DNA of 61,589 bases from Acidobacteriota bacterium (GTDB taxonomy: Bacteria > Acidobacteriota > Terriglobia > Terriglobales > Acidobacteriaceae): contig JABDHA010000011.1 of NCBI GenBank assembly GCA_013285705.1, positions 1-61,589 of the forward strand, read 5' to 3'. Position numbers and translations under genes: made by a program. Of the stretch, positions 34,887-43,961 are shown piece by piece. Position 1 is the first letter of the stretch; each line of letters begins with the position of its first letter. Below the pieces are notes generated by a model. That model searched no databases and was not told the origin of the DNA. It saw only the letters and a list, made by a program, of their open reading frames with translations.

Positions 34887-37430
34887 ATGCAGGCAATTCT
34901 CGAAGACATTCGCTATGCATTGCGGCAGTTTCGCAAGGCTCCCGGATTTACTGCCACAGCGATTTTGACCCTGGCGCTCGGCATTGGAGCTACGACCGCG
35001 ATCTTCACGCTGGTCCATGCGGTGCTGTTGAAGTCGCTTCCTGTGGCAAATCCCAGTGAGCTATGGCGCGTAGGCGATACAGAGAACTGCTGCATCAACG
35101 GCGGCATGCAGGACGACTGGTCGCTCTTCTCCTATGACCAGTACAAGACCTTCCGCGAAAACAATCCGGAATTTTCGCAGATGGCTGCCTTCCAATCGGG
35201 CGCAAACCAGATCAGCGTGCGCCGCCAGGGCAGCGATCACCCTGCCGAAAGTTTTATCAGTCAGGTCGTCTCCGGCAATGCTTTTGATACGTTTGGCATC
35301 AGCGCCTATGCCGGACGCCTGCTGCAACCCTCGGACGACCGAAAAGGCGCTGCTCCGGTTGCTGTGATGAGTTTCCGCACCTGGCAGCAGAAATTCGGCC
35401 AGGATCCTTCTGTCATCGGTGCGAGCTTCATTGTCAATGGACAGCCATATACTGTCGTCGGCATAACGCCGCCGGGCTACTATGGCGAACGGCTGACCAG
35501 CGATCCAGCAGCATTCTGGTTCCCACTATCCAGCGAGCCACAGATTGATGGCGTGATGACAGTGCTGGACACGCCGCATCTTCAATGGCTCAACATCATT
35601 GGTCGAGTCAAGCCGGGCGCGAATATCAAGCAGATGGAGTCCCGAATGCAAGTGCAGCTGCGTCAATGGCTGCTGAGTCCGGTCAGCAAGGTCGAGGCGC
35701 AGAACCAATCGCTGATACCCAAGCAGACGCTGCATCTCGCGCCGGGCGGCGGCGGCGTGCAGCGCATGCGCGAGGAGTATCAGGACGGGCTGCATCTGTT
35801 GATGTGGATTTCGTCCTTCGTGCTGCTGATTGCCTGCGCTAATCTGGCCAACCTGATGCTCGTGCGGGCGGCGACGCGCAAGCTGCAGACGTCAGTCCGT
35901 TCGGCGCTCGGCGCGCCGCGCGCAAGACTGGTGAGGCAGGCGCTGACAGAAAGCGTTGTGTTAGCCGTGTTAGGCGGCGTCGTAAGCCTCGCCTTTGCCT
36001 ATGGCGGGACAAAGCTGATTCTGCATCTTGCATTTCAAAAGAGCTATGTGCCGATTCACGCAACGCCGTCGCTTCCCGTCCTGGGATTTGCCTTTGGCGT
36101 GTCGCTGCTGACGGGAGTTTTGTTCGGCGTGGCTCCTGCCTGGATGACAGCGCATGCCAATCCGATCGAGGCATTGCGTGGAGCCAATCGTTCTACTGGA
36201 CAGGGCAGTTCGATTACACAGAAGTCACTCGTCATTCTGCAGGCGGCAATTTCATTGGTTTTATTGTGCGCCGCCGGACTGCTGACACAGAGCTTGCGCA
36301 ACATGCAGCACCAGAACTTCGGCTTCGATACGACGAATCGCTACATTCTGCACATCGATCCGCAGATGGCCGGGTATAAGCCGGAGCAGATGGATGCATT
36401 CTATCGACAGCTGCATGACACACTTGCCGGAATTCCCGGCATGAAGAGCGTTGCCTACTCTCTCTACAGTCCGATGGAAGGTGATAACTGGGGCACTGGA
36501 GTCTATATCGAAGGACAGGCTCCACCTCCGCCGGGCAGCGATGAAAACAACGCTTCCTGGGTGAGAGCAAGCGCCGGATATTTCGACACGATCGGTACGA
36601 AGATGATCCAGGGACGCGAATTTTCCGACATGGACACCTCGGCAACCCGCCCGGTTGCTGTCGTGAACAAAACCTTCGTGAAAAAGCTCTTCAAGGATGG
36701 CAATGTCATCGGCAAACATTTTGGTGTCGATCAGAAGACGCCGGCAACTTACGAGATTGTTGGTGTAACCGAGGACACGCAGTACTGGCAGCCGACAAGC
36801 CATATACGTCCCATGTTTTTTCTAGCGGCACAGCAGTGGGTCAAATATGAAGACAAGGACATGGGCACCTTCGAAACTGTTTCGCATACCAAGCTGAATG
36901 CCATTGAGTTGCGCACCTCGGGCTATGTGCCGGGGCTTGAATCCCAGGTGCGGCACGCCATCGCACAGGTAAACCCGGACCTGACCGTCATCGATTTTGA
37001 GACATTTGCCGAACAGGTCCAGAACAATTTCAATCAGCAGGGAATGATTGCGCAGCTCACATCGCTTTTTGGATTGCTGGCGCTGGTGCTGGCATCGATT
37101 GGGCTCTACGGCGTAACGTCCTATTCGGTCGAACGGAGAACGAGCGAGATTGGTATCCGCATGGCGTTGGGAGCAGACCGCACAGCAGTCCTGAAGCTGG
37201 TGCTTGCCGGAGCGTTTCTTCAGGTAGTGATTGGCTTGGCCATCGGAATTCCGGCAACGATCTTTGGCGGACGCGCCATGGCGAACCAGCTGTACGGCAT
37301 TAAGCCGTATGATCCGCTGGTGCTGATGATCACAACGCTCGTGCTGCTGGCTGCGGCGTTTGTCGCCGCCGTGGTGCCTGCCAGCAGAGCGGCGAATACG
37401 GAACCCATGCATGCGTTGCGGACGGAGTAA
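34887..37430 (+). CDS. Acidobacterial duplicated orphan permease (FtsX/MacB type), second copy
   Basis: This permease of 847 residues shares the layout of the preceding gene: LRQFRKAPGFTATAILTLA at the start, a periplasmic core region, a central pair of spans starting near LLMWISSFVLLIACANLAN, and a final FtsX block (TSEIGIRMALGADRTAV). It is related to the first copy but clearly diverged, so this is an old duplication rather than a recent one. It contains a CC pair near residue 70 (TENCCINGG), which the first copy lacks. No ATP-binding partner is nearby. Function is inferred only as export-related. Confidence 0.92.
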   Translation: MQAILEDIRYALRQFRKAPGFTATAILTLALGIGATTAIFTLVHAVLLKSLPVANPSELWRVGDTENCCINGGMQDDWSLFSYDQYKTFRENNPEFSQMAAFQSGANQISVRRQGSDHPAESFISQVVSGNAFDTFGISAYAGRLLQPSDDRKGAAPVAVMSFRTWQQKFGQDPSVIGASFIVNGQPYTVVGITPPGYYGERLTSDPAAFWFPLSSEPQIDGVMTVLDTPHLQWLNIIGRVKPGANIKQMESRMQVQLRQWLLSPVSKVEAQNQSLIPKQTLHLAPGGGGVQRMREEYQDGLHLLMWISSFVLLIACANLANLMLVRAATRKLQTSVRSALGAPRARLVRQALTESVVLAVLGGVVSLAFAYGGTKLILHLAFQKSYVPIHATPSLPVLGFAFGVSLLTGVLFGVAPAWMTAHANPIEALRGANRSTGQGSSITQKSLVILQAAISLVLLCAAGLLTQSLRNMQHQNFGFDTTNRYILHIDPQMAGYKPEQMDAFYRQLHDTLAGIPGMKSVAYSLYSPMEGDNWGTGVYIEGQAPPPPGSDENNASWVRASAGYFDTIGTKMIQGREFSDMDTSATRPVAVVNKTFVKKLFKDGNVIGKHFGVDQKTPATYEIVGVTEDTQYWQPTSHIRPMFFLAAQQWVKYEDKDMGTFETVSHTKLNAIELRTSGYVPGLESQVRHAIAQVNPDLTVIDFETFAEQVQNNFNQQGMIAQLTSLFGLLALVLASIGLYGVTSYSVERRTSEIGIRMALGADRTAVLKLVLAGAFLQVVIGLAIGIPATIFGGRAMANQLYGIKPYDPLVLMITTLVLLAAAFVAAVVPASRAANTEPMHALRTE

Positions 37431-37473
37431 GAGGAACTGTCGAGTCATCTTGTCGCCACGCTTCTGGATATAC

Positions 37474-38967
37474 CTATTTGTCCGAGTCTTCCTTGTTCCG
37501 CGACCGCACTTTGAACCATATCGGCGAACCTTCAAATCCGAAGGACTCCCGAATCTGGTTTTCAAGAAAGCGCTCGAAGGAAAAGTGCAGCTTCACATCT
37601 CTGTTGGTAAACAGGATGAACGTAGGCGGCGCGACAGCTGCCTGCGTCATGTAGAAGATGCGCACCTTCTTGGCCATTGGGACGCCAGCTCGCTGGAAGT
37701 CGACCCGTTCGATGAAGCGGTTCATCTGACCGGTGGACACGCGTTTACGGCGTTCCGCTGCGACGCGAATCACGGCATCGAGCACGCGCGGGACGTTCGT
37801 GCCTTCTACGGCAGAGATAAAGAGTAACGGCGCATAGTTGAGATACTTGAGCGCGTGGCGTACCTGCTCCTCGAAAATCTTGCGGTCCGCCGGCGGTTTG
37901 CCGTCGGTGCGCTTCGAGGTCACCAGGTCCCATTTGTTCACCACGATGATGACTGATCGTCCACTCTCATGCGCATAGCCGCCGATGGTCGCATCGGAGG
38001 CGGTCACGCCTTCGACCGCGTCGATGATAAGCAGGGCTACATCGGCAGCTTCGAGGTGCTTACGCGCCATCACGACCGACAGCTTCTCGGCCATCAGGTG
38101 CGTCTTTCCTTTGCGCCGGATGCCAGCAGTATCGATAATGCGAAGCTGCTGGCCGGAATATTCAATCACCTCATCGACCGCGTCGCGCGTGGTACCAGCA
38201 ATGGGCGAGACGATGGCGCGCGAAGAGCCGGTGAGTGTATTGAGCAACGTCGATTTGCCGACGTTGGGGCGTCCGATGATGGCAACACGCGTCTCATGTT
38301 GCTGGAACTCGCCATGCGTGCGATGTGGTGCGTCTTTGTCTTCGGTTTCTGCGGGTTTCTCCTCGACGTCTTCGGTAACGTCTTCAGCTTCTGCCGGAAA
38401 GGTAAGCACAGCGAAGACCTCATCCAGCAGGTCTCCGATGTTATGGCCATGTTCGGCTGAGACAGGCACCAGATTTTTAATACCGAGCTTCCGGAAATTC
38501 TCGGCTCCCGCGTCGAGCGCTTCCACATCGATCTTGTTCACCGCTAGAAAAAGCGGCTTGCCGGTTTTGAGCAGCAGGCGCGCGAGATCGATATCCGGCG
38601 ACGCAAGTTCCGTGCGGCCATCGACCACCATTACAATGGCCTGCGCTTCATCGAGCGCCACCTGTGCTTGGCGAAAGATTTCTGCCGGAATCAGCGCTTC
38701 GTCGTCAGGGACAATGCCGCCGGTATCGACAAGGCGGGCCAGGTGTCCGTTCCACTCCACTTCGCCGTAGATACGGTCGCGTGTAATGCCGGGTTCGTCG
38801 CCGACGATGGAACGGCGCGACCCGGTAAGGCGGTTGAAAAGAGTGGACTTGCCGACATTGGGGCGGCCCACAATCGCAAAAACCGGCTCTGTTCCTGATT
38901 TTGTCGATTGAGTGTGTTTATGCCTTGCAGGGCGAGTTCTGCGCGTCGCGTGTTTCTTGGCGTTCAA
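37474..38967 (-). CDS. der: Ribosome biogenesis GTPase Der
   Basis: Der (EngA) has two tandem GTPase domains and a C-terminal KH-like domain, and acts in 50S subunit assembly. The first P loop GRPNVGKS lies at residues 34-41 with DTGG at 81-84 and NKID at 144-147. The second P loop lies at 232-239, with DTAGIRRKGK and NKWDLV after it. The N-terminus has a basic extension of about 28 residues and the linker between domains is acidic and long (EDVTEDVEEKPAETEDKD), bringing the total to 497, above the common 440-490. It is convergent with the second permease and divergent from the helicase gene. Confidence 0.96.
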   Translation of the reverse strand: MNAKKHATRRTRPARHKHTQSTKSGTEPVFAIVGRPNVGKSTLFNRLTGSRRSIVGDEPGITRDRIYGEVEWNGHLARLVDTGGIVPDDEALIPAEIFRQAQVALDEAQAIVMVVDGRTELASPDIDLARLLLKTGKPLFLAVNKIDVEALDAGAENFRKLGIKNLVPVSAEHGHNIGDLLDEVFAVLTFPAEAEDVTEDVEEKPAETEDKDAPHRTHGEFQQHETRVAIIGRPNVGKSTLLNTLTGSSRAIVSPIAGTTRDAVDEVIEYSGQQLRIIDTAGIRRKGKTHLMAEKLSVVMARKHLEAADVALLIIDAVEGVTASDATIGGYAHESGRSVIIVVNKWDLVTSKRTDGKPPADRKIFEEQVRHALKYLNYAPLLFISAVEGTNVPRVLDAVIRVAAERRKRVSTGQMNRFIERVDFQRAGVPMAKKVRIFYMTQAAVAPPTFILFTNRDVKLHFSFERFLENQIRESFGFEGSPIWFKVRSRNKEDSDK

Positions 38968-39009
38968 ATTCTTGCTCCTTTACGGGTGACGCGCTGAGAA
39001 GGCGAACAC

Positions 39010-41031
39010 TTGTCTATTATAGAAGGAGTATTCGCCGGAACTTCGCCTGTGACCTCAGTGACTCAAATTGTGCCTTCGTTGCCATCGCTTCACGACTTCT
39101 TCGCGCCAGGGGGCGTCCTGTCGCGCTCGAGCCTTCCTTACGAGTTCCGCAAGGGGCAACTGGAGATGGCGCAGGCGGTCGAACGTGCTTTGAAAGAGCA
39201 CAAACACCTGATCGTGGAAGCGGGCACGGGTACGGGGAAGACCCTGGCCTATCTGTTGCCCGCTCTCCGCACAGGACAGCGCATCATCATTTCGACGGGA
39301 ACGAAAAATCTTCAGGAGCAGCTCTTCTTCAAGGATGTTCCGTTTCTTGAATCGCTGCTCGGCCCTTTGCGCGTCTGCTACATGAAAGGGCGCAGCAATT
39401 ATCTCTGCCGCCACAAGCTTTATGCACTTCGTGACCAGCCGATTCTGAATGGTCTGGAAGAAATCGAGCAGTATCGCGCTATCGCCGACTGGGAGAAGAC
39501 GACCGAGACGGGCGACCGCGCGGAAATCGATTCGCTTCCCGAAACGAGCGCCGTGTGGGCGAAGCTCGATGCGCGCAGCGATGCTTGTCTGGGCCAGAGC
39601 TGCCCCAACTACGATCGTTGCTTCATCACAGAGATGCGGCGCAAGGCGGCGGAGAGCGACGTGGTGATCGTCAATCACCATCTCTTCTTTGCCGACCTTG
39701 CCATCAAGCAGCAGGCCAAGGCTGCGCCCGACGCTGGCGTGCTGCCGGAGGCGGCTGCGGTGATCTTTGATGAGGCGCATGAGCTGGAAGACGTGGCGTC
39801 GAGTTACTTCGGCATCAGCCTGAGCAATGTCCGGTTTGAAGAGCTGGCGCGTGATCTCGAAACGATGCTGCGCGCAAAGCAGGCGCTAAGCAGCGGGCTG
39901 CAATCTGCCTCGCAGCTTTTGCGTGAGCGCTCGCGCATGTTCTTCGGCGCTCTGCCCATGAGCATGCATGGCGAAGGCCGCATGCAGTTTGCCAATCGCG
40001 AAGAATTTCTGGAGACGCAGGGCGATCTTTACATCGGCCTGTTGAATGCTGTGCATCGTCTCGAGGGGGAACTGGAGGGGGTGCGCGGCGTCGAAGAGGC
40101 TCCGGGCCTGAAGAAGCGAGCGACGGACGTTCGCGAGCATCTGAAGTTTTTAATGGAAGCCGAGGACCGCAACACTGTCTTTTGGCTGGAGCGCCGGAAC
40201 GCTGGCCGCGGTCGCGAAGCAAGCCGCAATACCTACCTGCAGGCAACGCCAATTGACGTATCGCAATTGTTGAACGAATTGCTCTTTGAAAATTTCCCCA
40301 GCGTGATTCTTACCTCGGCCACGCTCACCGTGCAGGGAGGTTTTGAGCATATCCGCAAACGTGTGGGCATGCACGATGGACGTGAACTTGTTGTTCCCTC
40401 GCACTTCCGTTATGGGGAACAGGCATTGCTGTATTTGCCGCCGGAGATGCCCGATCCGCGTGACCCGCATTTTCAGGATGAGGCGACAAAGCAGATTCGC
40501 CGCATGCTGGAGCTTTCCGAGGGCCGCGCCTTTTGCCTCTTTACCAGCTACCAACAGATGCGGGACATCTACGAGCGACTGTTGATGGAGCTACCTTACC
40601 CACTGCTATTGCAGGGCAATGCGCCACGTAAAGCACTGCTCGAGGAATTTCGCGAGACACCAAATGCTGTGCTCTTTGGCACGTCGAGCTTCTGGCAGGG
40701 AGTGGATGTGCAGGGCGAAGCCCTAAGCTGCGTCATTATCGACCGCCTGCCTTTTGCTGTGCCTACCGATCCTGTTGTACAGGCGCGTATGCGGGCAATT
40801 GAGGAAGGTGGCGGCAAGCCATTCTTCGAGTATCAGGTGCCTTCGGCGGTCATTACGCTCAAGCAGGGATTCGGCCGCCTGATTCGTTCTCTCGAAGACC
40901 GCGGCGTGCTGATGCTGCTCGATCCGCGCATCCAGCGGCAGCGCTATGGCCGCGTCTTTCTCGACAGCCTGCCGCCCTATCGCGTGACACAGGATATGGC
41001 CGCTGTCGCTGACTTCTTTCAGAGAAGATAG
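39010..41031 (+). CDS. DinG-type ATP-dependent DNA helicase with iron-sulfur cluster
   Basis: This superfamily 2 helicase of the XPD/DinG group (673 residues) unwinds DNA with 5'-3' polarity. AGTGTGKT at residues 71-78 is the Walker A motif and FDEAH at 253-257 the Walker B. Cysteines 133, 193, 198 and 204 have the spacing of the 4Fe-4S domain. The last motif, QGFGRLIRSLEDRG, is near the C-terminus. It probably assists replication through R-loops or repair. The start is a TTG at 39010; a GTG at 39049 is an alternative, but the AAGGAG at about 39022-39027 is poorly spaced for both. No nuclease domain is fused. Confidence 0.9.
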   Translation: MSIIEGVFAGTSPVTSVTQIVPSLPSLHDFFAPGGVLSRSSLPYEFRKGQLEMAQAVERALKEHKHLIVEAGTGTGKTLAYLLPALRTGQRIIISTGTKNLQEQLFFKDVPFLESLLGPLRVCYMKGRSNYLCRHKLYALRDQPILNGLEEIEQYRAIADWEKTTETGDRAEIDSLPETSAVWAKLDARSDACLGQSCPNYDRCFITEMRRKAAESDVVIVNHHLFFADLAIKQQAKAAPDAGVLPEAAAVIFDEAHELEDVASSYFGISLSNVRFEELARDLETMLRAKQALSSGLQSASQLLRERSRMFFGALPMSMHGEGRMQFANREEFLETQGDLYIGLLNAVHRLEGELEGVRGVEEAPGLKKRATDVREHLKFLMEAEDRNTVFWLERRNAGRGREASRNTYLQATPIDVSQLLNELLFENFPSVILTSATLTVQGGFEHIRKRVGMHDGRELVVPSHFRYGEQALLYLPPEMPDPRDPHFQDEATKQIRRMLELSEGRAFCLFTSYQQMRDIYERLLMELPYPLLLQGNAPRKALLEEFRETPNAVLFGTSSFWQGVDVQGEALSCVIIDRLPFAVPTDPVVQARMRAIEEGGGKPFFEYQVPSAVITLKQGFGRLIRSLEDRGVLMLLDPRIQRQRYGRVFLDSLPPYRVTQDMAAVADFFQRR

Positions 41032-41108
41032 TTCTGGCTTGACCGCAGGCTGGCAATTGCTTCAGAGTGGGGCTTGCTGCCCTAACTTTCGATGGCAAGG
41101 CCAAATAA

Positions 41109-42566
41109 ATGAGATTTTTTCTCCGTGCGGTGGCGGGAATTTCTATGTTTGCGGGCATCTGTTCCGCACAGACACCCGCACCCAACCCGCTCAAAACATA
41201 TATCAAGGAAGATGCGCCGGTAATTGTGCTGAACAATGTGCGACTCATCGATGGAACGGGCGCACCCGTGCAGGAGCGGATGCGCATCGACATCGATCAC
41301 GGCAAGATTACGAATGTGCAGAGCGCCATGCTGCGCAACGCATTCCCGCCAGGTGCGAAAGTGATCGACCTGGAGGGTAAGACGGTCTTTCCCGGAATTG
41401 TCGGCATGCACGAGCACCTGTATTACGCCACGCCCCTTGAGCCGAAGGATGGGGTCGTTTTCTTTGGTGAAGCTCCGGACTCCGCGCCACGGCTGTATCT
41501 GGCTGCAGGCGTGACCACAGCCCGCACCGCAGGCAGCGTGGAACCGTACACGGATATTCAGCTCAAGAAATCGATCGATGCAGGAGAATTGCCGGGGCCG
41601 AAGCTACACCTTACGTCTCCCTATCTGGAGGGTGCGCCGACGCTGGGTCCACAGCTCTACGAGCTGAAGGATGCAGCCGATGCAGGTCGTCTTGTCGACT
41701 ACTGGGCTGCGGAAGGCACGACGTCCTTCAAGGCATACATGCACATCACGCCGGATGAGCTGAAAGCTGCGATTGGCCATGCACATGCCAAGGGGTTGAA
41801 GATCACGGGCCACCTCTGCTCCATTGGCTTCACGGAAGCGGCCACGCTTGGTATCGACAATCTGGAGCACGGCCTTGTGGTCGATACGGAATTTTACTCG
41901 GCGAAGAAGCCAGGTGTTTGTCCTGGCCAGCGCGGCCCGATGATGGAGATGGCGAAGAGCCTGGATATCGAAAGCGCCCCCGTACAGCAGATGATTCAAT
42001 ATTTAGTGGCGCACCACGTCGCGGTGACATCCACGCTGGCTATTTTTGAAAGCTTCTCAGGGAAACGCGCTCCGCTGGAATTTGAAATGGAGCAGAAGCC
42101 TTCGATGTCCAGTGAGTCGTGGACGCATGTGCTGGAGACGCGAGCGGAGCTCGCAGACCGTGCAGATCAGTCCCCTTGGGGCATCTTGTTGGAGAAAGAG
42201 ATGCAGTTCGAACGCGATTTCGTGAAGGCTGGAGGGACGCTGATGGCAGGCTGCGACCCGACCGGCTTCGGCGGCATCATCGCGGGCTTTGGCGATCAGC
42301 GCGAACTGGAGCTTCTGGTCGAAGCCGGTTTTACGCCAGTTGAAGCAATCCACATTGCAACGGACAACGGTGCGAAGTGGCTGGGCGAAGAGGGTAGCGT
42401 GGGCACGATCGCTACAGGCAAAGCGGCGGATCTAGTCGTCATTAACGGTAATCCGGTGGAAAAGATCAGCGATGTGGAAAAAGTAGACACAGTTTTTAAA
42501 GACGGTGTTGGCTACGATCCTCTTGCGCTACTCCACTCCGTGCAAGGATTGGCCGGAATCCGTTAG
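41109..42566 (+). CDS. Secreted amidohydrolase
   Basis: This metal-dependent hydrolase of 485 residues has a signal peptide (cleavage near CSAQT, residues 18-22). The amidohydrolase fold is shown by H101 and H103 in GMHEHL after VFPGIVG, a possible bridging lysine in TSFKAYMHI, GHLCSIG and DNLEHG for further metal histidines, and an aspartate in LMAGCDPTGFGG. The C-terminal GTIATGKAADLVVINGNPVEK is typical of the prolidase/imidazolonepropionase-like subgroup found in many soil bacteria. Its substrate may be a peptide or cyclic amide in the periplasm. It follows the helicase gene by 77 bases. Confidence 0.87.
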   Translation: MRFFLRAVAGISMFAGICSAQTPAPNPLKTYIKEDAPVIVLNNVRLIDGTGAPVQERMRIDIDHGKITNVQSAMLRNAFPPGAKVIDLEGKTVFPGIVGMHEHLYYATPLEPKDGVVFFGEAPDSAPRLYLAAGVTTARTAGSVEPYTDIQLKKSIDAGELPGPKLHLTSPYLEGAPTLGPQLYELKDAADAGRLVDYWAAEGTTSFKAYMHITPDELKAAIGHAHAKGLKITGHLCSIGFTEAATLGIDNLEHGLVVDTEFYSAKKPGVCPGQRGPMMEMAKSLDIESAPVQQMIQYLVAHHVAVTSTLAIFESFSGKRAPLEFEMEQKPSMSSESWTHVLETRAELADRADQSPWGILLEKEMQFERDFVKAGGTLMAGCDPTGFGGIIAGFGDQRELELLVEAGFTPVEAIHIATDNGAKWLGEEGSVGTIATGKAADLVVINGNPVEKISDVEKVDTVFKDGVGYDPLALLHSVQGLAGIR

Positions 42567-42582
42567 CATAAAGAGCGGAGCT

Positions 42583-42837
42583 ATGGCCCGTAACCTTTAC
42601 ATCCTGGCTGGAACGCTGTTGCTGTTCGCCCTCATCTCCTGTGGCATGACGTTTGTCGGCAATACGCAGCCCGGCTTACCCGGTAATGGCTCATTGTGGA
42701 AGACGACCGCGCTTTTTCTTACACTTGCCGGACTAGTGGTCGCGCTTTTTGCCGTAATGACCGCCATGTTTGAGCAGGTGGACCGACGCGCGGAAGAGCG
42801 GCGCTATCAGGCGCGCCTCCGCAAGCCCCGCCACTGA
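42583..42837 (+). CDS. Small two-span membrane protein
   Basis: This 84-residue protein starts at ATG 42583, with GGAG four bases before. It has two hydrophobic segments (about 3-22 and 43-64) and a strongly basic C-terminus rich in Arg (RRAEERRYQARLRKPRH). The first segment ends in ALISCGM, which could be read as a weak lipoprotein signal. An upstream frame to 42505 overlaps the amidohydrolase gene and is not used. It lies 16 bases after the amidohydrolase stop. Function unknown. Confidence 0.65.
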   Translation: MARNLYILAGTLLLFALISCGMTFVGNTQPGLPGNGSLWKTTALFLTLAGLVVALFAVMTAMFEQVDRRAEERRYQARLRKPRH

Positions 42838-42855
42838 GAAGAAGTTACAATGGAA

Positions 42856-42875
42856 TAAGGGCCAATTTGCCCTTA
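42856..42875 (+). promoter_or_regulatory. Hairpin upstream of queD
   Basis: TAAGGGC and GCCCTTA are perfect seven-base arms around a six-base loop, ending 15 bases before the queD ATG. No T run follows, so it is not a standard terminator. Position before a queuosine gene invites the idea of a preQ1 element, but the sequence does not fit the known preQ1 classes. Confidence 0.4.
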
Positions 42876-42890
42876 GAGAGCTAGCAAAGC

Positions 42891-43268
42891 ATGTACGAAG
42901 TGACTGTAGAGCGCGGGTTTTCCTCTGGACACTACCTGCGCAATTACAAAGGCAAGTGCGAGAACCCGCACGGCCACAATTACAAGGTGCGCATTACACT
43001 GCGCGGCGAGACGCTCGACCACGCCGGTCTTCTGCTCGACTTCAAGGACCTGAAGCACGTCATGCGACCGGTCATCGACCGCATCGATCACCAGATGCTG
43101 AACGAACTGGAGCCATTCACGCAGATCAATCCATCTGCCGAAAATCTGGCGCGCTATTTTTACGATGAGACGAACAATCAGCTCAGCGAGATGACCGGCG
43201 GCCGTGTCCACGTGAAAGATTGCACGATCTACGAGACCGATACCACCACTGCGACGTACTACGAGTAG
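42891..43268 (+). CDS. queD: 6-carboxy-5,6,7,8-tetrahydropterin synthase
   Basis: QueD converts 7,8-dihydroneopterin triphosphate to 6-carboxytetrahydropterin in the 7-deazaguanine (preQ0/queuosine) pathway. Zinc ligands H14, H27 and H29 are in SGHYL and NPHGHNYKV, and the catalytic C23 is in GKCENPHGH. DHAGLLLDFKDLK and LNEL around 86-90 are family landmarks. At 125 residues it is a normal single-domain protein. It is followed by queE after six bases, so the two form a pathway pair; queC and queF are not in this window. Confidence 0.93.
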   Translation: MYEVTVERGFSSGHYLRNYKGKCENPHGHNYKVRITLRGETLDHAGLLLDFKDLKHVMRPVIDRIDHQMLNELEPFTQINPSAENLARYFYDETNNQLSEMTGGRVHVKDCTIYETDTTTATYYE

Positions 43269-43274
43269 CCGGCC

Positions 43275-43955
43275 GTGTATCTGATCGAAATCTACAAATC
43301 CGTCCAGGGTGAATCGAGCTTCGCCGGGCGCCCGTGCATCTTCGTACGTCTTGCGGGGTGCAATCTGCGCTGCTCCTGGTGCGATTCGGAATACACCTTC
43401 AAGGGCGGTTACAAGCTGTCGGAAGATGAAGTCGTCTCCGAGATAGAGAAGCTGGCTCCCGTCAGGCTGGTCGAGTTCACCGGTGGCGAACCGCTGTTGC
43501 AGGAACGTGAGCTCATTCCGCTTATGCAGCGGCTGCTGGATTCAGGTTACGAGCTGATGATCGAGACCAGCGGAGAGCGCCCACTTGATCATGTTCCGGG
43601 AGCGGTCCACAAGATTGTCGATGTGAAATGCCCAGGCTCAGGTGAAGGCGGCAGTTTTCGCATCAGCAACCTTGATTTCCTGACGAAAGCTGACGAGGTC
43701 AAGTTCGTCATTACCAATCGCAGCGATTATGAATTTGCCCGAGACTTCATCCGTCAGCACGCGATCGAGGCGCGCACTGGCAGCGTGTTGCTTTCACCCG
43801 CATTCACCAAGACGCCGTCAATCATGCGCAGTACGGAGAATTGCATGCTCGATCCGCGCGAACTGGTGGAGTGGATGCTAGGCGATGGGCTGGATGCCCG
43901 TCTTAGCCTACAGATTCATAAGTACATCTGGGAGCCTCAGAAGAAGGGCGTCTAG
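43275..43955 (+). CDS. queE: 7-carboxy-7-deazaguanine synthase
   Basis: QueE is a radical-SAM enzyme that contracts 6-carboxytetrahydropterin to 7-carboxy-7-deazaguanine, the step after QueD. The start is a GTG six bases after queD. It opens YLIEIYKSVQGESSFAGRP and carries C29, C33 and C36 in CNLRCSWC with SEYTFKGGY after it. FTGGEPLLQ follows as the SAM-binding block. The length of 226 is normal. It converges on the next gene with only six bases between the stops. Confidence 0.93.
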   Translation: MYLIEIYKSVQGESSFAGRPCIFVRLAGCNLRCSWCDSEYTFKGGYKLSEDEVVSEIEKLAPVRLVEFTGGEPLLQERELIPLMQRLLDSGYELMIETSGERPLDHVPGAVHKIVDVKCPGSGEGGSFRISNLDFLTKADEVKFVITNRSDYEFARDFIRQHAIEARTGSVLLSPAFTKTPSIMRSTENCMLDPRELVEWMLGDGLDARLSLQIHKYIWEPQKKGV

Positions 43956-43961
43956 CGCCCC

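Noticed and set aside
36822..37565. Minus-strand frame of 247 codons over the end of the second permease
   Set aside because: Antisense shadow of the permease; highly basic low-quality translation.
39055..39780. Minus-strand frame of 241 codons opposite the helicase gene
   Set aside because: Covers the helicase Walker and iron-sulfur region in antisense and shows no family features.
42856..42890. preQ1 riboswitch before queD
   Set aside because: The hairpin is present, but the sequence lacks the A-rich tail and loop of class I and the space is too small for classes II and III.
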